This document shows positions 39,537 to 48,054 of a DNA stretch of 54,719 nucleotides, piece by piece. The notes below the pieces were generated by a model, which worked only from the letters and a program-made list of their open reading frames with translations, did not search any database and was not told the DNA's origin. The stretch spans positions 1-54,719 of the forward strand of contig NEWR02000004.1 in assembly GCA_002869885.2 (NCBI GenBank). Direction: 5' to 3'. The DNA is from Nitrospira sp. CG24C. Lineage in GTDB: Bacteria > Nitrospirota > Nitrospiria > Nitrospirales > Nitrospiraceae. Made by a program: the position numbers and the translations under genes. The number at the start of each line of letters is the position of its first letter. The first letter of the stretch is position 1.

Positions 39537-41744
39537 ATGTCAGGCTTGTCGCTCGATCAACTCGAACAACTTATCCAGGGCCATCACTGGGATCCCCTTG
39601 CGATTCTCGGCGCCCATCCAACGACCCAGGGCAACTCCCCTACCGTTTCGATTCGGTGCTTCCTGCCGGAAGCCAACGAGGTTGCGCTACTACTCAAGAC
39701 GCAAAGTCCGCAGCCCATTCCCATGAGGCGCATCCATAAAGATGGTCTGTTCGAAGCGACTGTACCAGGGCCACTGGGAACCAGCCCCTACCGTCTCTGC
39801 GTAACCGACTACGCCGGGCGGGTATCGGAGCGGCATGATCCCTATGCATTCGCCCCTCTTCTCACCGACTTTGAATTGCATCTTTTCGCCGAAGGAACCT
39901 TCTTTAAAGCGTACGAGACGATGGGCGCCCATCTCCGGACAGTGGCAGGTGTCGCCGGGGTCCATTTTGTTGTCTGGGCGCCAAACGCCGCACGAGTGAG
40001 TGTCGTAGGTGACTTCAACCAGTGGGATGGCCGACGCCATCCCATGACAAACCGCGGAGCAACCGGCCTCTGGGAACTCTTCATTCCCGAACTGATAGAC
40101 GGCACGCTCTATAAATATGAGGTCCGGTCGCGCCATCATGACGCCCCGCTCCTGAAAGCCGATCCCTATGCAGTCGCATCCGAACTACGCCCCAAGACCG
40201 CCTCGATCGTTCACACAGGCACTCCCTATTCTTGGAAGGACCAGTCCTGGATGACGGCGAGGGCACAGCAAAACCCGCTTGCCCAGCCCCTCTCAATTTA
40301 CGAGGTTCATCTTGGATCTTGGATGCGTATCCCCGAGGAAGGAAATCGTTGGCTGACCTACTCAGAGCTTGCAGAAAAGCTCATCCCCTACGTGAAGAAT
40401 ATGCGCTATACCCATGTTGAACTGATGCCAATTACAGAGCACCCGTTCGATGGATCTTGGGGCTATCAAACCACCGGCTATTTTGCAGTCACTGGCAGAT
40501 ACGGGTCTCCGGAAGATTTCATGGCCTTTGTCGATACGGCACATCAGGCAGGAATCGGTGTGCTGATGGACTGGGCCCCCGCCCACTTTCCAGACGATCC
40601 GCATGGGCTCGCCCAATTCGACGGCACGCATCTCTACGACCATGCCGACCCCCGGCTCGGCTATCATCCGGACTGGCACAGCCGCATTTTCAATTACGAT
40701 CGTCTGGAGGTTCGGAATTTCCTGCTGAACAGCGCGCTCTTTTGGCTGGATCGCTACCATATCGACGGCTTGCGTGTGGATGCCGTCGCTTCGATGCTCT
40801 ATCTCGATTACGGACGGAAAGAAGGAGAATGGATTCCCAATCGGTTCGGCGGACACGAAAACATCGGCGCCGTCACGCTACTGAAAGACTTGAACGTCCT
40901 GGTTCACCGTGACTTCCCTGGGGCAATAACCATCGCCGAAGAGTCTACGTCCTGGTCCGGAGTCTCACGCCCCACCTATACCGGAGGACTGGGCTTCACG
41001 TTCAAGTGGAACATGGGCTGGATGCACGACATACTGGAATATTTTCGCCAAGATCCTGTCCACCGTCGCTTTCACCAGAATAAAATTACGTTTGGCCTTC
41101 TCTATGCGTTCAATGAAAACTTCGTTCTCGTGCTCTCGCACGATGAAGTGGTCCACGGAAAACAGTCGCTGCTCGATAAGATGCCAGGCGATGACTGGCA
41201 ACGCTTTGCCAACCTCCGAACCCTCTATGCCTTCATGTATGGGCATCCCGGCAAGAAAATGCTGTTCATGGGTGGCGAGTTCGGACAGTGGAGCGAGTGG
41301 AACCACGACACCAGCCTGCAATGGCATCTCTGCAATTTCGATCGGCACGCGGGGCTTCAACGGCTCGCACGAGACTTGAACCGGCTCTACAGCCAAGAGC
41401 CGGCTCTGCACGAACTCGATCACGACTGGACCGGTTTCCAATGGATCGATTTTTGCGATGCAACCCACTCCGTGATCGCCTTCCTGCGAAAGGCCAAGGA
41501 TCAGAATAATCAGATATTATGCTTGTGTAACTTCACCCCTGTTCCCCGCTACAACTATCGAGTCGGCGTGCCTACCGAAGGCCACTATCGCGAACTGTTG
41601 AATAGCGATGCCTCAACCTACGGGGGAAGCAACGTGGGAAACTTGGGAGGGCTCCGTACAAGCGCCCTCCCTTCTCATGGCATGCCCCATTCGCTCGCAC
41701 TTACACTCCCGCCTTTGTCGGTGTTGTTCCTCAAGCGGATCTGA
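39537..41744 (+). CDS. glgB: 1,4-alpha-glucan branching enzyme
   Basis: This GH13 enzyme makes the alpha-1,6 branches of glycogen. An N-terminal CBM48 region (HFVVWAPNAARVSVVGDFNQWDG) precedes the (beta/alpha)8 barrel with DWAPAHFP, GLRVDAVASMLY (nucleophile aspartate), TIAEEST (acid glutamate) and VLSHDEVVHG. The length of 735 residues is normal. GAGGAG at about 39522 supports the ATG at 39537. Repeat A lies directly upstream, so any promoter must be in or before it. It works with glgC at 31797. Confidence 0.97.
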   Translation: MSGLSLDQLEQLIQGHHWDPLAILGAHPTTQGNSPTVSIRCFLPEANEVALLLKTQSPQPIPMRRIHKDGLFEATVPGPLGTSPYRLCVTDYAGRVSERHDPYAFAPLLTDFELHLFAEGTFFKAYETMGAHLRTVAGVAGVHFVVWAPNAARVSVVGDFNQWDGRRHPMTNRGATGLWELFIPELIDGTLYKYEVRSRHHDAPLLKADPYAVASELRPKTASIVHTGTPYSWKDQSWMTARAQQNPLAQPLSIYEVHLGSWMRIPEEGNRWLTYSELAEKLIPYVKNMRYTHVELMPITEHPFDGSWGYQTTGYFAVTGRYGSPEDFMAFVDTAHQAGIGVLMDWAPAHFPDDPHGLAQFDGTHLYDHADPRLGYHPDWHSRIFNYDRLEVRNFLLNSALFWLDRYHIDGLRVDAVASMLYLDYGRKEGEWIPNRFGGHENIGAVTLLKDLNVLVHRDFPGAITIAEESTSWSGVSRPTYTGGLGFTFKWNMGWMHDILEYFRQDPVHRRFHQNKITFGLLYAFNENFVLVLSHDEVVHGKQSLLDKMPGDDWQRFANLRTLYAFMYGHPGKKMLFMGGEFGQWSEWNHDTSLQWHLCNFDRHAGLQRLARDLNRLYSQEPALHELDHDWTGFQWIDFCDATHSVIAFLRKAKDQNNQILCLCNFTPVPRYNYRVGVPTEGHYRELLNSDASTYGGSNVGNLGGLRTSALPSHGMPHSLALTLPPLSVLFLKRI

Positions 41745-41750
41745 TTCCGC

Positions 41751-41961
41751 AGGATGCTGAAAAATCCTCTGTTCTCACCCGCCCACCCAGGTGCGCCAAG
41801 ACGCAACTTTCACCAAGCGGCGTTCTCGCATCGTTCAGACTCTCAACGTACCGCGACCGGGAAAAGAGCTGTTCAGACAGCTCGGGGTTGGGTGGGTGGG
41901 AATGCTACGCCTCGGATCTTCACTCGCTGCGGCCTTGCTGAACAGGCTTTTTGAGCATCCT
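41751..41961. repeat. AGGATGCT element C, copy 5 (211 bp)
   Basis: The ends AGGATGCTGAAAAA and TTTTTGAGCATCCT are inverted. The interior holds CAGCTCGGGGTTGGGTGGG and GCTGCGGCCTTGCTG words. It follows the glgB stop by 6 bp and occupies most of the 304-bp gap. Confidence 0.8.
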
Positions 41962-42048
41962 GTAGGAGAGTTATCTCGTTGGGCGCAGTTGCAGACTACC
42001 GAAGCTTCACGCTGCCTCGATAAATTATACGGAGATGCTGGAAGGGAG

Positions 42049-42645
42049 CTACCAGGTCCGGAAGGGGCCGCAATCGAGATGGATGAACTTCTTACGCGGA
42101 TAAACCCCGACTCCACCGTACTGCAACTTCAATGCGGCATGCCGAAGTTCGCGAATCTCGATACCGGGAATATAGAAATCGAGTGCCTGTCCCTCGATAT
42201 GTAGGCTGTGCTGCGCGACTCGCCGGCTTCGCTTCACAAGCTGCGCATTGTATCCCGGAGACCGATAACCGGAAATTACGTGGATATCTTCAGTGCTATA
42301 GACCGCTTTGTGCACGAGATTGACGTGCTCCAACATTCGCACATCGATGGCGGCGACTTCTCCTGTGTGATGGCAACGCAGAATGTGATTCACCTCGTCC
42401 AGCGCCGTCAGGTCATAATTCCCTGCGTCATCACGATAGCGGACTCGCAGCCGTTCGTCGGTATGCACATTGAAGAAGGTGAGTTCACCGTCAGGAAGGT
42501 CGTTCGCGCGCGCGGCTGAGGGATACAGCAGTTTGCCACCGAGCAACAGAAGCCCGACAACAGACGTTTTCAAAAAAGACCGACGAGTCCAAGACCAAGA
42601 ATCTGGATGCTGCAAAGAACCGCTCCGGAAGAAGGTGCACTGCAT
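42049..42645 (-). CDS. DUF882/YcbK-like peptidoglycan peptidase, Tat-exported
   Basis: A twin-arginine signal (TRRSFLKTSVVGLLLLGG) points to Tat export. The mature domain has the M15-like metal motifs GYRSPGYN, HSLHIEGQALDFYIPG and FIHLDCG, as in MepK/YcbK endopeptidases that cut 3-3 cross-links in peptidoglycan. The length of 198 residues is typical. The frame starts at 42645; the twin-arginine lies at about 21, leaving a normal n-region. It is probably a soluble periplasmic zinc enzyme. Confidence 0.9.
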   Translation of the reverse strand: MQCTFFRSGSLQHPDSWSWTRRSFLKTSVVGLLLLGGKLLYPSAARANDLPDGELTFFNVHTDERLRVRYRDDAGNYDLTALDEVNHILRCHHTGEVAAIDVRMLEHVNLVHKAVYSTEDIHVISGYRSPGYNAQLVKRSRRVAQHSLHIEGQALDFYIPGIEIRELRHAALKLQYGGVGVYPRKKFIHLDCGPFRTW

Positions 42646-42870
42646 TCTGTCAGGACAACTCTGGCCCTTGTATCAAAATCGTGAGACTCGGTCAACCCTT
42701 CCTATCATTTTTTCCGATAGTTTTTCATGTGAATGCGATCTATCCACACCATCTTGTCTTACGTGATTTGGTCTGCACCATCATCTTGATCGTCATCATA
42801 CCCATCAACTTTCCTCTAGACAGAAGAACCCGACGCCAGGTAGGATACAAAAGCTATTAGGCAGAACTCT

Positions 42871-43233
42871 ATGGCCACTATTCTTGTAATCGACGACGAA
42901 GAATCGATCCGCAGCCTTCTGAAGGAAGTCCTTGAGAGGGCCGGCCACCGTGTGCTCGAAGCCCCCGGTGGTCAGGAGGGCTTGACCCTCTACCAGAACA
43001 ACACGGTGGATCTCGTCCTCATGGACATTCTGATGCCGGGAACCGACGGCCTCGAAACCACATTGCAACTGACGCGGGAATATCTCGATGCGAAGGTCAT
43101 CGCCATGACCGGGGCGCAAGGGGAGAAGAACTTCCTTGACGTTGCAAAACTCTTCGGCGCCCGCCGCGTCTTCGAAAAACCCTTCGACCTCGCTCAACTC
43201 GTCCAAGCCGTCAACGAAGAACTCGCCAAGTAA
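42871..43233 (+). CDS. Single-domain CheY-like response regulator
   Basis: A 120-residue receiver domain without an output domain. The acidic pocket IDDEES (8-11), phosphoacceptor Asp52 in LVLMDILMPGTDG, the switch threonine in IAMTGAQ and lysine in VFEKPFD are all present. It probably relays phosphate to or from a kinase elsewhere. The nearby truncated PAS protein has no kinase domain and cannot be its partner as it stands. It ends just before a B-type hairpin. Confidence 0.92.
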   Translation: MATILVIDDEESIRSLLKEVLERAGHRVLEAPGGQEGLTLYQNNTVDLVLMDILMPGTDGLETTLQLTREYLDAKVIAMTGAQGEKNFLDVAKLFGARRVFEKPFDLAQLVQAVNEELAK

Positions 43234-43242
43234 CCCGTTCTG

Positions 43243-43329
43243 ACTGGTTGATCTGGTTGGTTTGGTTCGTCTGGTTAGTTTCGTTCAACGAAAAACTAAA
43301 AAACCAGACAGACCAGACAAACCAAATAA
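43243..43329. repeat. G/T-A/C hairpin element B, copy 5
   Basis: The left arm CTGGTTGATCTGGTTGGTTT and right arm AAACCAGACAGACCAGACAA are complementary in large part. It lies between two convergent stops. Confidence 0.75.
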
Positions 43330-43336
43330 CAGTCTT

Positions 43337-44191
43337 CTAGGGTCGAGCACCGAGCTCTTTCCGTGTAAGCCCGCGCATCATCAGCGAATCGTTGTAGCCC
43401 ACCTCACTGAGTGCATCCATCATGCGCAAACCCCTAGTCGCTGCCAATTCCTTTGCTTTCATGGAGTTCTTCGCGCTGAACCGCGCCACAGCCGGCTGAC
43501 CGTTCACAATCTGACAAGCTAGGATCTCGCCGTTCACCTCCAGCATACCCCCCTGCTCGACCAACGTCTTGGCCTGCGCCGAGGTGATGCCATGGAGCTG
43601 CGCAAACTCCTCCAGTCCTCCCGTCTCAACCAAACGCCCGTCCGGCATGATGCAGAGTCGCTTGAAATGCGGAGACCAGTCCTTACGAAAGTCGATGTAC
43701 TTGATATCGCCGCCCTTCGCCACAGCGCGATCCAACGTGCGGTAATCGATCCCCAGGTTTTTCTCATCGAGTTTCGCCTGTAACTCCTCCGGCAACGTTC
43801 GATGAAGGACCATCGCCGCCACCTCACCGAGCGGAATGCTGCGCGCATGAGCCAACTGCTCCGCCTCGGCAAATTGCATCAGGTCCAACGTCCAGGTCTG
43901 TTTGGGAGCTTCCCCGGTCGGATCGATCCGACAGGCGAACAAGCCACGTGTCAAAATCCCGCCAACCTGCGGATACACGTAGACCCCGCCTTCGGCCAGT
44001 AGCTTAGCCATCGTTTCGAGTGGAACTTCATAGCTTTCTGACAAGACCTTCGCATGCGCAGATAAATCTTCCTGCAGCGTCATGGCACAGACCGTCACAT
44101 TCCCCGGCGCATCGAACTCAGAATAGTCCTCGACAATGTTGTACAGAACCGGGAACTTCGACTTCGCCGCCTTCTTTTTAATCTTAAACAT
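43337..44191 (-). CDS. Hypothetical soluble protein
   Basis: I do not recognise a family. The 284-residue protein has a basic N-terminus (MFKIKKKAAKSKF) and then a mixed alpha/beta body. A repeated small-module feel runs through LAEGGVYVYPQVGGIL, AVAKGGDIKYIDF and LVEQGGMLEVNGEILACQ, each ending in a Gly-Gly turn, which suggests two or three related subdomains. No signal peptide or membrane helix is present. It converges on the response regulator gene across a B hairpin. Confidence 0.75.
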   Translation of the reverse strand: MFKIKKKAAKSKFPVLYNIVEDYSEFDAPGNVTVCAMTLQEDLSAHAKVLSESYEVPLETMAKLLAEGGVYVYPQVGGILTRGLFACRIDPTGEAPKQTWTLDLMQFAEAEQLAHARSIPLGEVAAMVLHRTLPEELQAKLDEKNLGIDYRTLDRAVAKGGDIKYIDFRKDWSPHFKRLCIMPDGRLVETGGLEEFAQLHGITSAQAKTLVEQGGMLEVNGEILACQIVNGQPAVARFSAKNSMKAKELAATRGLRMMDALSEVGYNDSLMMRGLTRKELGARP

Positions 44192-44257
44192 TTCTCAACT
44201 CGGCTCTCTCATCTCGTCGTGTGTCGCTCGGATGACCGACTCTTGGTACCCACACCT

Positions 44258-44285
44258 CACCCCTTGCGCCTTACCCCTCACGTTT
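44258..44285. repeat. CCTCACCCCTTGCGCCTTACC short-word tract
   Basis: The tract covers the stop of the SagB-like gene: its TAA at 44271-44273 is part of a GTGAGGGGTAAGG word on the minus strand. Confidence 0.55.
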
Positions 44286-46082
44286 CAGACGCCCATACGG
44301 CGGCAATGTCATCAATCGTCCATCTTCAACCGGTCCACCGATCGTGAAGTGATAGAGCGATTGGAAGCTCAACCCCTTCACCGCGACAATCTCATGGACG
44401 GGATCGTCGAAGAAACAGCCGATCCCTGTGGCCCTGATACCAACTGCCTCTGCTTCCAGGTACAACACCTGTCCTAGCAATCCGGACTCCCAGAATAGAC
44501 GTGGATACCACCAGGCACCCCCTTCTCGCAAGTGGCCCTCAAACTCAGCCAGCATACCGAACGAGAAGGCACTGTCTCCGGCAATGTCCTGATGGCAACT
44601 TACTTGAATGGCCAGTTTCTTCGCATCCCCTTCAAGCAGCCAGTAGAGCGGAAAATCCTCCTGGCAACCCGGGACCGGAGTCCAGCTCAGTTCTGGATTC
44701 ATGGATTGTTGAATGAAGGCGAGCTTCTTCGGATCGCGGGCTAGAAAATAGAGCCCTGGCGTAAGACCATCCACTCGATGCACAAATATTAAAAGGTGAA
44801 TCGCCGGATCGTAGGGCCAGACATCCCAGGGCATTGGCCGATCCAATTGTGGCCGATCCGCACGAGGCATCACCAGCTCCATCATGTGAAAGAATGCCGC
44901 CGATGAGATTGACGTCTTTCCGTCGAACGACACGGCACTCCGGCGTTGGCGAATGATTTGGCCCGCTGAGAGCGCGTGAGGGGTCAGGGGTAAGGGGTGA
45001 GGGGGTTCTTGAGTTTGGGAATCCTGCAATGAAGCGATCAATTGCTGAGACTGAACTTTCCACGAAGCCTCCGCCACCTTATCAATAATGTCCCAATGCA
45101 CGCCATGCTCGCCACTCAACCGATTGGCTTTCCCATGCCAAGTGCATTCAGCGACATCCTTCACCACATTTGGATCGAGAAACAGTGGAATCTCTTCCCT
45201 GCTACCACTGACCCCTAACTCCTTACCCCTTACCTTCTCATCACCCCTTACCCCTAACGCCTCACCCCTCACGTCATCAACAGGCCAAATCACAGCCAAA
45301 CAATCGGGATGTTCCGGTTCAACGTCTTGAAAGTCGTCCACCCGACTGGTCCCCAGCAGGAGTGCAATAGTGTTTTGCTCCATGCCATCCAGCAGTGCCA
45401 TGTTCCAGCCCAATGTCGCAGCGGCGAACCGCGCTGAACCGATCGCATGGCCGACATCATGGTTGCAGTAACGGAACGCCCGCTCGCCGTACTTCCAAGC
45501 CTCACGCCAATGGACCGAAGTCAGGCCGAAAATAAATGCACCGGAAGGAAAGGGAGCCAGCAGTCGAGCGATCTGTTCAATGGAAAATTCAGCGCGTAAC
45601 TCCAGTCCATGCTCCTTCGGAGCATAATGATAGAGCCCCGGTTTGAGATCGAGTCCCTCGATCTGTGGCAGCACAACATAACCCTCTGTCGGATGCAGAT
45701 TGCCGGATGAGGGATTACTCCGCAGCGGCCACTCCGACTCCCCTGCCTTCTTCCAGGCCGACAGCGCAAGGGAGAATTCAAAAAATCTTGAAAGCGTGCG
45801 CACCGTGACAGGCTGGCAGGCAACCGCTCCATGCTGGTAGATGGCGTTATAAACCGGCGATACTGGGTCTTCATCCGGCGTCAACAGCGGCAGAGCGATA
45901 AGAGGTGCTCCCTCAAACCGCCGAAAGGGATCAGGCTGGTTCGCCCAATCCAGATACCCAAGCGCACGAGCATAGCGATTGAAATGGTGTTTCGTCTGGA
46001 CGTGATAGCGGATGACCCGGTCGATTGGATCGGTCGGCACAGCCTCAATCGGTTCGTGGTACAAGGGAATTTCGGTAGCCAT
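44271..46082 (-). CDS. Tandem SagB-type nitroreductase/dehydrogenase
   Basis: Two FMN nitroreductase-like domains are visible. Domain 1 (about 1-260) has RSNPSSGNLHPTEGYVVLP and ends with a GTSRVDDF-like segment; domain 2 (about 375-603) has IRQRRSAVSFDGK and the FMN-contacting GIRATGIGCFFDDPVHE. SagB-type enzymes oxidise azolines in ribosomal peptides, but no YcaO or peptide gene is nearby. The linker is unusual: residues of about 269-292 (VRGEALGVRGDEKVRG) and 359-370 (PHPLPLTPHAL) are translated from GGGGTGAGG-type repeat DNA, in opposite orientations. The last residues KREG and the stop are also encoded by such a repeat. Confidence 0.8.
   Translation of the reverse strand: MATEIPLYHEPIEAVPTDPIDRVIRYHVQTKHHFNRYARALGYLDWANQPDPFRRFEGAPLIALPLLTPDEDPVSPVYNAIYQHGAVACQPVTVRTLSRFFEFSLALSAWKKAGESEWPLRSNPSSGNLHPTEGYVVLPQIEGLDLKPGLYHYAPKEHGLELRAEFSIEQIARLLAPFPSGAFIFGLTSVHWREAWKYGERAFRYCNHDVGHAIGSARFAAATLGWNMALLDGMEQNTIALLLGTSRVDDFQDVEPEHPDCLAVIWPVDDVRGEALGVRGDEKVRGKELGVSGSREEIPLFLDPNVVKDVAECTWHGKANRLSGEHGVHWDIIDKVAEASWKVQSQQLIASLQDSQTQEPPHPLPLTPHALSAGQIIRQRRSAVSFDGKTSISSAAFFHMMELVMPRADRPQLDRPMPWDVWPYDPAIHLLIFVHRVDGLTPGLYFLARDPKKLAFIQQSMNPELSWTPVPGCQEDFPLYWLLEGDAKKLAIQVSCHQDIAGDSAFSFGMLAEFEGHLREGGAWWYPRLFWESGLLGQVLYLEAEAVGIRATGIGCFFDDPVHEIVAVKGLSFQSLYHFTIGGPVEDGRLMTLPPYGRLKREG
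44972..45006. repeat. GGGGTAAGGGGTGAGG tract inside the SagB-like gene
   Basis: A G-rich word tract in the coding region, inverted relative to 45207-45276, about 200 bp away. It encodes residues near PHPLPLTPHAL. Confidence 0.6.
45207..45276. repeat. CCCCTAACTCCTTACCCCTTAC tract inside the SagB-like gene
   Basis: A C-rich word tract that complements 44972-45006. Read on the minus strand it is translated as VRGEALGVRGDEKVRGKELG. Confidence 0.6.
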
Positions 46083-46179
46083 CGTAATAGTGAGTCACAG
46101 TCTACAGAGCCGCGGGAAGGAAAGTAAAACGCGGGATCGTTGTACTGCACATCATTACACATATTGGGGAACCTCTAGC

Positions 46180-46385
46180 AGGATGCTAAAAAGTCCGCCA
46201 GCGGCGTTCTCGCTTCGCTCAGAGGCTCAACGCTGAGGAGCACCCCTCGGATATTCGGAACACTGAAGGGGTTTTTCCGTTCGCCAAGATCTATTGGAAG
46301 GGCGAACGGCTCCACGAAGTGCGGTCCGTACCTCCTCGCCTCTTCGCTCGCTGCGGCCTTGCTGGACGGCCATTTTGAGCATCCT
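46180..46385. repeat. AGGATGCT element C, copy 6 (206 bp)
   Basis: The ends AGGATGCTAAAAAGTCC and GGCCATTTTGAGCATCCT are inverted. It occupies half of the 455-bp gap 46083-46537; the remainder shows nothing I can name. Confidence 0.8.
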
Positions 46386-46537
46386 GAGGTATTGTGGCAG
46401 GAACGGCATTCGGTGAGATTTCAGCGGTATTTTATGGATACACCGAGTTTTTCCGTAGCCTGCTAGGTTCATAGAGCACTCATTGATCTTCGTCTCTCTC
46501 CCCACGTATCCTGGCTCAACAAGATTTGAGGCCATCC

Positions 46538-46960
46538 ATGCAATTCGACGCTGCGCTTGCCGCACAAGATACATTCCAACGAGCCGAGACCGAGCTTGGC
46601 TCCGACTGGGACACGGCAATTGAATTGGAAGGCATCTTTTCCTCTAACGCCGGATCGACGGCTCGCGAAGCCTATGAAGGTCTGCTCGCTCTCGGCGTTC
46701 ATTACCCACAGGCCTACTCTTTCCAAGCCTTCTGTATCTTCATCACCTGGCAGCAAGTGACGGAAGAGACGATCGCGCATCATTTTCAAACTGGGATGAG
46801 GCTCTGTGAAGCCTTCCTCGCCTCGCATGAAGCGAAGGATGCACAAGACATCGCCTACATCACGGAACTCTATGGTTCATTTCGTGATGGATTGGGGCTT
46901 GATGAAGAGGATGAGATTCAAGTCGAGTTTCGAAAAGACACGCCAAAGGGTGGCGATTGA
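46538..46960 (+). CDS. Hypothetical helical protein
   Basis: A 140-residue acidic protein without signal or membrane segments. The middle (LLALGVHYPQAYSFQAFCIFITWQ) and acidic end (LGLDEEDEIQVEFRKD) look helical. ATG 46538 has GAGG 6 nt upstream; the TTG at 46526 is less likely. It is followed 115 bp later by a TPR gene in the same direction, so the two may share a transcript. I recognise no family. Confidence 0.7.
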   Translation: MQFDAALAAQDTFQRAETELGSDWDTAIELEGIFSSNAGSTAREAYEGLLALGVHYPQAYSFQAFCIFITWQQVTEETIAHHFQTGMRLCEAFLASHEAKDAQDIAYITELYGSFRDGLGLDEEDEIQVEFRKDTPKGGD

Positions 46961-47075
46961 CGAGTGCGATTCGTTAGGCGTAATGAGGAAGGGAACATCG
47001 CCGTCAAGCCGGCATCGTTCCGATAATATCTTGTCCTAAATTGCACCTTACGCCTCACCCCTTACGGCATTGAAG

Positions 47076-47840
47076 ATGGCTGATGACGACAAACACCGTG
47101 CGCGCATTTTTCTTCATCGCGGCCAACTAACACAGGCCAGAGCCGCCTACGAACAGGCAGTCGCAGATGATCGCCTGGCCAAGGATGGCCGCGCCCTCTC
47201 CGATTCGCTCGGCAATCTTGGGAATGTCTGCGCGCTCTCGAGCGATCTCGATCGCGCGGAAGCCTGCTATAAAGAAGTGCTGAGCATCCAGCGCACGGAG
47301 CTGAATCAAGAGGCTATCGCCCACACGCTGGTAAATCTCGGCAATCTTCACGTCGGCGCCGACCATCCGGAAAAAGCCCGCCCCTATTATCTCGAAGCCT
47401 TAGACCTGCTGCATGATCTGAAAGACGATCGCGCGCTCGGCATTCTCTACAATAATCTGGCATTGCAAGAAGCTCGTGAGGGGCAGTGGGAGCAGGCGGT
47501 GACGTCGTTCATGCAGGCCCTCGACCATCACAGAGTCGTCGGAAATGAAGAAGGACTGGCAGTAACCTATAGCCAGCTCGGCAAGTGCTTTCTCGACCAA
47601 AGCGATCCGACCAGAGCCGAACGCTGTCTGAACAATGCTTCGGAACATTACATCAAACTCGGCAATGAGCCTGCTGAAGCCGCAGTCCTCAGACTCCTTG
47701 CCACAATCTATGATACCCGTCACGACTTTGTTTCAGCCAGACGATGTCTTGAACGAGTAGTTTCTCTCGACCAGCGATACCAGCTACCTGAACTTCAAAC
47801 CGACTCGGCCTATCTTGCGAAGCTGAAACAATCCAGTTAG
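47076..47840 (+). CDS. Tetratricopeptide-repeat protein
   Basis: About six TPR units fill the protein, with alternating Ala/Gly/Tyr at the packing positions (AHTLVNLGNLHVGADHPEKA, GILYNNLALQEAREGQWEQA, AVTYSQLGKCFLDQSDPTRA). No signal peptide, so it is probably a cytosolic scaffold for a partner that cannot be named. ATG 47076 is chosen over the in-frame TTG at 47070. The preceding short-word repeat at 47047-47066 lies in the leader, between the two genes. Confidence 0.85.
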   Translation: MADDDKHRARIFLHRGQLTQARAAYEQAVADDRLAKDGRALSDSLGNLGNVCALSSDLDRAEACYKEVLSIQRTELNQEAIAHTLVNLGNLHVGADHPEKARPYYLEALDLLHDLKDDRALGILYNNLALQEAREGQWEQAVTSFMQALDHHRVVGNEEGLAVTYSQLGKCFLDQSDPTRAERCLNNASEHYIKLGNEPAEAAVLRLLATIYDTRHDFVSARRCLERVVSLDQRYQLPELQTDSAYLAKLKQSS

Positions 47841-47889
47841 CAGGCTGTTAAAAAAGCCCGCCAGCGGCGTTCTCGCTTCGCTCCCCTGC
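47839..47889. repeat. Partial element C end (copy 7)
   Basis: AGGCTGTTAAAAAAGCCCGC followed by CAGCGGCGTTCTCGCTTCGC matches the left part of copy 6, without a right end. It starts at the TPR gene stop. The rest of the gap to 48055 shows nothing else. Confidence 0.55.
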
Positions 47890-48054
47890 CTTCCGAACAG
47901 CCTCTACCCACTGTCCAGCATTCTCTTACTTTCCGCCAAGCCGAACCCCGTGTATTTCTGGACAGAATCCAATCCTCTGCTACCTTTGGGACGTTACCCT
48001 GTTGCTTCAAGTTTTACCAAAACCTGACCGACAGGATATTGACGTGGATGTTAC

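Noticed and set aside
44972-45276. Telomere-like or G-quadruplex role for the GGGGTAAGG tract
   Set aside because: The words are irregular and lie in a coding sequence; no evidence beyond composition supports such a role.
46227-46846. Minus-strand ORFs over element C and the hypothetical gene at 46538
   Set aside because: They are partly repeat-encoded and have no recognisable motifs.
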